Below, one piece after another: positions 6,026 through 7,878 of a stretch of 7,878 nt of DNA. This stretch comes from DATJHM01 sp035493895 (GTDB lineage: Bacteria > Chloroflexota > Ktedonobacteria > Ktedonobacterales > Ktedonobacteraceae). The notes below the pieces were generated by a model. That model was not told the origin of the DNA. It did no database searches and saw only the letters and a program-made list of their open reading frames with translations. A program made the translations under genes and the position numbers. The DNA is taken from NCBI GenBank assembly GCA_035493895.1, contig DATJHM010000009.1, forward strand, positions 1-7,878. Direction: 5' to 3'. How positions within the stretch are numbered: position 1 is the stretch's first letter; each line of letters begins with the position of its first letter.

Positions 6026-6964
6026 ATGAAAGACTCGTTGACATCATCTTCCCCTGTGACCCCACCTGCCTGGAAGATCTGGATAAAAACTGCCCGCCCG
6101 TTCACATTGAGCGCGGCGATCAGTCCCGTTCTGGTGGGCACGGCGCTGGCAGGTTACGAGGGAACCTTCCATCCTCTGACCTTCCTGATCACACTCTGCT
6201 CATGTCTATTTCTACAGATCGGCACAAACTACTTTAACGAGTATTTTGACCATCGCTATGGACTCGACCATGCCGGTTCGTTGGGAGCTTCAACCGTCAT
6301 TTTCCGCAATGAGATGACGGCAATGCAGGTGCTGATGGGGGGCGTTGGCAGTTTCGTACTGGCTATTCTGCTCGGTATCGCCCTCATTTTCATTGTTGGC
6401 CCGGTAATTATTTTGTTCGGCTTGACCGGCATGCTGATTGCCTACTTCTATAGCGCTCGTCCTTTCAAGTTCTCCAGTCGTGGCCTGGGCGATCTACTGG
6501 TCTACCTTGCCATGGGTTTTCTCATGACCTGGGGCGCGTACTACGTACAAATTCCGCACTGGTCCTGGGCCGCTTTTGCCGCCAGTGTCCCTGTTGGCTT
6601 CCTGGTCACCGCCATCCTCAACATGAACAACGTGCGCGACTACCAGGACGATCTGGCTGTCAATAAAAAGACCTTGCCCGTGCGTTTCGGCCTGAAGTTC
6701 GGTCAGCAGTTCCATACCACGCTTCTCATGGGCAGCTACGTCGCCATCACTCTTTTTGTCGTACTTGGCCTGTTGCCAGTCTATACGCTGGCCGCCTGGA
6801 TCACCTTCCCTCTCGCCTACAGCAACATCCGCTCCGTCCTCTACGCCACCGAGCGCAAAGCCTTCATCGTAGGCATCAAACGCACCTCACTTCTCCATCT
6901 CCAATTCGGCGTCGTACTCTCCCTCGCCTTCCTTCTCGCCACCGCCATGCGCTACCTCTTCTAA
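6026..6964 (+). CDS. menA: UbiA-family prenyltransferase, likely 1,4-dihydroxy-2-naphthoate prenyltransferase
   Basis: This integral membrane enzyme of 312 residues is predicted to attach a polyprenyl chain to 1,4-dihydroxy-2-naphthoate, giving demethylmenaquinone. Both Asp-rich motifs of the family are visible. The first is NYFNEYFDHRYGLD (residues 68-81, with N71, D75 and D81), which binds Mg-diphosphate. The second is NMNNVRDYQDD (199-209), followed by KKTLPVRFG (214-222), a typical MenA form. The YSARPFKFSSRGLGD segment (142-156) is also characteristic. About eight to nine hydrophobic helices span the protein. The frame is open from 5792, but the start at 6026 is chosen because GGAG lies 8 nt upstream, because the extension would run through the promoter, and because MKDSLT followed by PAWKIWIKTARPFT is a normal family N terminus. 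Another UbiA-type prenyltransferase is possible, but the bd oxidase nearby favours menaquinone. Confidence 0.88.
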   Translation: MKDSLTSSSPVTPPAWKIWIKTARPFTLSAAISPVLVGTALAGYEGTFHPLTFLITLCSCLFLQIGTNYFNEYFDHRYGLDHAGSLGASTVIFRNEMTAMQVLMGGVGSFVLAILLGIALIFIVGPVIILFGLTGMLIAYFYSARPFKFSSRGLGDLLVYLAMGFLMTWGAYYVQIPHWSWAAFAASVPVGFLVTAILNMNNVRDYQDDLAVNKKTLPVRFGLKFGQQFHTTLLMGSYVAITLFVVLGLLPVYTLAAWITFPLAYSNIRSVLYATERKAFIVGIKRTSLLHLQFGVVLSLAFLLATAMRYLF

Positions 6965-6990
6965 CCCCTCCCTCTTCTAACTGTTCTCCT

Positions 6991-7012
6991 GGGCAGAGCG
7001 TAAACTCTGCCC
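6991..7012 (+). terminator. Hairpin after menA, terminator-like
   Basis: GGGCAGAG (6991-6998) and CTCTGCCC (7005-7012) form a perfect GC-rich 8 bp stem with loop CGTAAA, 27 bp after the menA stop. The bases after it (CATTCCCC) are not T rich, so it may be factor-assisted or only protect the 3' end. Confidence 0.5.
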
Positions 7013-7087
7013 CATTCCCCTAACCTCAACCCAGTAAGTACATTCAAGCTTCATCGCGTCCTTTTTGACCGCCATCGTGCCCAGTAG

Positions 7088-7110
7088 GGACGCCATGTCG
7101 AATGGCGTCC
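7088..7110. repeat. Palindromic repeat unit A
   Basis: A perfect 9 bp inverted repeat (GGACGCCAT, then ATGGCGTCC) closes a 5 nt loop GTCGA. Read on the minus strand, it shares its first 11 and last 10 bases with unit B at 7203-7234 and differs only in the loop, so A and B are the same element in opposite orientation. Confidence 0.75.
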
Positions 7111-7202
7111 ACCCCCACCGGCCATCTCGCCCTCACACGTGCTTCTCGAGTGCGTTTTCATGGCTGTAGAAAAGACGCCATGAGGTTTGACAGAGCAGTA
7201 GA

Positions 7203-7234
7203 GGACGCCATTCAACTGCGGCTTCATGGCGTCC
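7203..7234. repeat. Palindromic repeat unit B
   Basis: It has the same 9 bp arms as unit A, here around a 14 nt loop (TCAACTGCGGCTTC). It lies 92 bp after unit A. No coding sequence is associated. Confidence 0.75.
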
Positions 7235-7564
7235 GCGAACTCCCTCGATCCCCCTCGCACCACAGACGTGCCGTGTCGCCCCTTCCCACTATCTCGCCCC
7301 AACACACCGCTACGGATCGCGCTTCCTGCCCTCCCGCGTCCCCCTCCACCCATCATCTCTCCCCCACACATCTCATCCCACCACATCATCACTCTCCTTC
7401 TCGCAACCAAAACATCTCGCACACACCCCTTTCTTCTTTACGGCTATAAGAAATTCCCTGTCTCTCCCGCAACAACACCAATTTCCTCCATCCGCAAAAA
7501 AATATCTCCTCACCACCCTTCAGAAATCTCCCCACCCGCCGAATACTCTAACTAAGGAACAGAA

Positions 7565-7618
7565 ATGCTCCCATGCAGATCTCGCCACATCCCTCTCGCC
7601 ACTATCGCGACGATGTAG
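7565..7618 (+). CDS. Possible 17-residue leader peptide
   Basis: AAGGA (7554-7558) stands 6 nt before an ATG that opens a 17-codon frame, MLPCRSRHIPLATIATM, ending in TAG at 7616-7618. An intrinsic terminator begins 15 nt after the stop, and a larger gene starts at 7754. Short ORF, terminator and gene in this order are the layout of transcription attenuators. The second half holds two Ile, two Thr, two Ala and one Leu codon, which would suit branched-chain or threonine sensing, but the enrichment is modest. Chance occurrence of such a short frame cannot be excluded. Confidence 0.35.
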   Translation: MLPCRSRHIPLATIATM

Positions 7619-7633
7619 CCCTGAGATCCCCAT

Positions 7634-7668
7634 CATCTCCACATGTGTGTAGGAGATGTAGCTTTTTT
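7634..7668 (+). terminator. Intrinsic terminator, possible attenuator
   Basis: CATCTCC (7634-7640) pairs with GGAGATG (7652-7658), and the stem continues inside with ACA/TGT around loop TGTG, with one bulged A at 7651. TAGC and then TTTTTT (7663-7668) follow. It points rightward; the minus strand has no T run after the hairpin. An alternative helix, GAGAT (7623-7627) with ATCTC (7635-7639), uses the terminator's left arm and would exclude it, as an antiterminator would. Confidence 0.65.
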
Positions 7669-7701
7669 CAAAAATTCTTGTAGCGCGTCCATCGTACAAC
7701 C

Positions 7702-7731
7702 CATTTTTCACGTTTCATTTTTCATTTTTCA
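7702..7731 (+). repeat. Tandem 7 bp repeat CATTTTT
   Basis: Four units in exact 7 bp register (CATTTTT, CACGTTT, CATTTTT, CATTTTT, then CA) fill the stretch just before the ribosome binding site of the rightmost gene. It is pyrimidine rich, so it would be unstructured in the message. It could also be a slippage-prone tract. Confidence 0.65.
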
Positions 7732-7753
7732 CCACCTGAAAGGACAACCAACC

Positions 7754-7878
7754 ATGATCGATCTCTTGAACAGCTTACTCAACCCTGACGAGGAGCCCTC
7801 TGGCCCCTCCAACCGTCGTATCCTGCGTCTCTGCGCTCCCTACGCGCATCATCTCACCGACCTCGGCAACGCCCGCCA
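7754..7878 (+). CDS. Unidentified protein, N-terminal part, cut by right edge
   Basis: An ATG at 7754 with AAAGGA (7738-7743) 10 nt upstream opens 41 codons plus two bases that reach the window edge without a stop. The peptide begins MIDLLNSLLNPDEEPSGPSN and continues with RRILRLCAPYAHHLTDL. There is no signal peptide or membrane helix in this part, and I do not recognise the family. C-rich synonymous choices continue the base skew of the preceding spacer. The gene is preceded by the leader ORF/terminator pair and the 7 bp tandem repeat, so its expression may be controlled by attenuation. Confidence 0.6.
   Translation, partial: MIDLLNSLLNPDEEPSGPSNRRILRLCAPYAHHLTDLGNAR

Larger units (their letters stand above)
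7041..7234. repeat. Cluster of GGACGCCAT / ATGGCGTCC palindromic repeats
   Basis: Exact 9 bp arms GGACGCCAT occur at 7088-7096 and 7203-7211, and inverted copies ATGGCGTCC at 7102-7110 and 7226-7234. Variant copies are ATCGCGTCC (7053-7061), GACCGCCAT (7067-7075) and AGACGCCAT (7173-7181). The segment CATTCAA...GCTTCAT(C/G)GCGTCC appears twice (7041-7061 and 7209-7234), differing by a 5 bp insertion (CTGCG) and one base. This looks like a REP-type or mobile palindromic intergenic repeat family with several decayed copies. Confidence 0.7.
6965..7753. other. Long noncoding region with repeats and an attenuator-like leader
   Basis: These 789 bp lie between menA and the truncated rightmost gene. 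In order they hold the post-menA hairpin, the GGACGCCAT palindrome cluster (7041-7234), a C-rich G-poor stretch (about 7235-7560), a 17-codon ORF (7565-7618), an intrinsic terminator (7634-7668) and a 7 bp tandem repeat (7702-7731). Open frames of 109-123 codons exist on both strands within 7051-7555, but they give low-complexity Pro/Ser/His or Gly/Arg peptides that follow from the base skew, so they are not called as genes. Confidence 0.65.

Noticed and set aside
7041..7234. CRISPR array
   Set aside because: The repeats are short, in both orientations and irregularly spaced, with no cas gene.
7051..7555. Open frames of 109-123 codons on both strands
   Set aside because: They overlap each other and the palindromes, and their Pro/Ser/His- or Gly/Arg-rich products follow from the strong C/G skew. 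No clear ribosome binding sites were seen.
7440..7760. T-box riboswitch before the rightmost gene
   Set aside because: A terminator is present, but I find no TGGN-type T-box core (such as TGGGTGGTACCGCG) or specifier stem.

Overview
The window looks like bacterial chromosome of moderate GC content, probably from a Gram-positive-like or Chloroflexota (Ktedonobacteria-type) aerobe. This placement is inferred from gene content and style (short homoserine dehydrogenase without ACT domain, bd oxidase with short Q loop, MenA, DUF202 protein, long noncoding spacers with palindromic repeats). No rRNA or taxon marker is present to prove it.

Positions 1-1833 carry a leftward cluster of three genes with 25-30 bp gaps. 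In transcription order they are a small membrane protein with a bacterial PH/GRAM-like domain, a homoserine dehydrogenase core enzyme, and the first 33 codons of a third gene that runs off the left edge. An extended -10 promoter lies just upstream of the first gene. A 387 bp divergent spacer (1834-2220) then holds a promoter, a 16 bp near-perfect palindrome and two 12 bp direct repeats ahead of cydAB.

Positions 2221-4658 are cydA and cydB, overlapping by ATGA, encoding a cytochrome bd-type menaquinol oxidase with a short Q loop. A hairpin follows. The 453 bp gap after it holds a decayed direct-repeat/inverted-repeat structure (4738-4970) and a second hairpin. A DUF202 (YidH-like) membrane protein gene follows, facing a 77-residue two-helix membrane protein gene on the other strand. 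Divergent from that one is a UbiA-family prenyltransferase, most likely MenA, which makes demethylmenaquinone. Its promoter has a consensus -35 box covered by a perfect 18 bp dyad. Together, cydAB and menA form a respiratory module: MenA supplies the quinone that the bd oxidase oxidises. The two small membrane proteins between them have no known role.

Positions 6965-7753 contain no convincing long gene. They hold a terminator-like hairpin, a cluster of palindromes built from GGACGCCAT/ATGGCGTCC, a stretch of about 320 bp that is extremely G-poor and C-rich, a 17-codon ORF with a good ribosome binding site followed by an intrinsic terminator (an attenuator-like layout), and a 7 bp tandem repeat. 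These lead into an unrecognised gene starting at 7754 that is cut by the right edge. The leader peptide/terminator arrangement and the palindrome cluster are the most unusual parts of the window.
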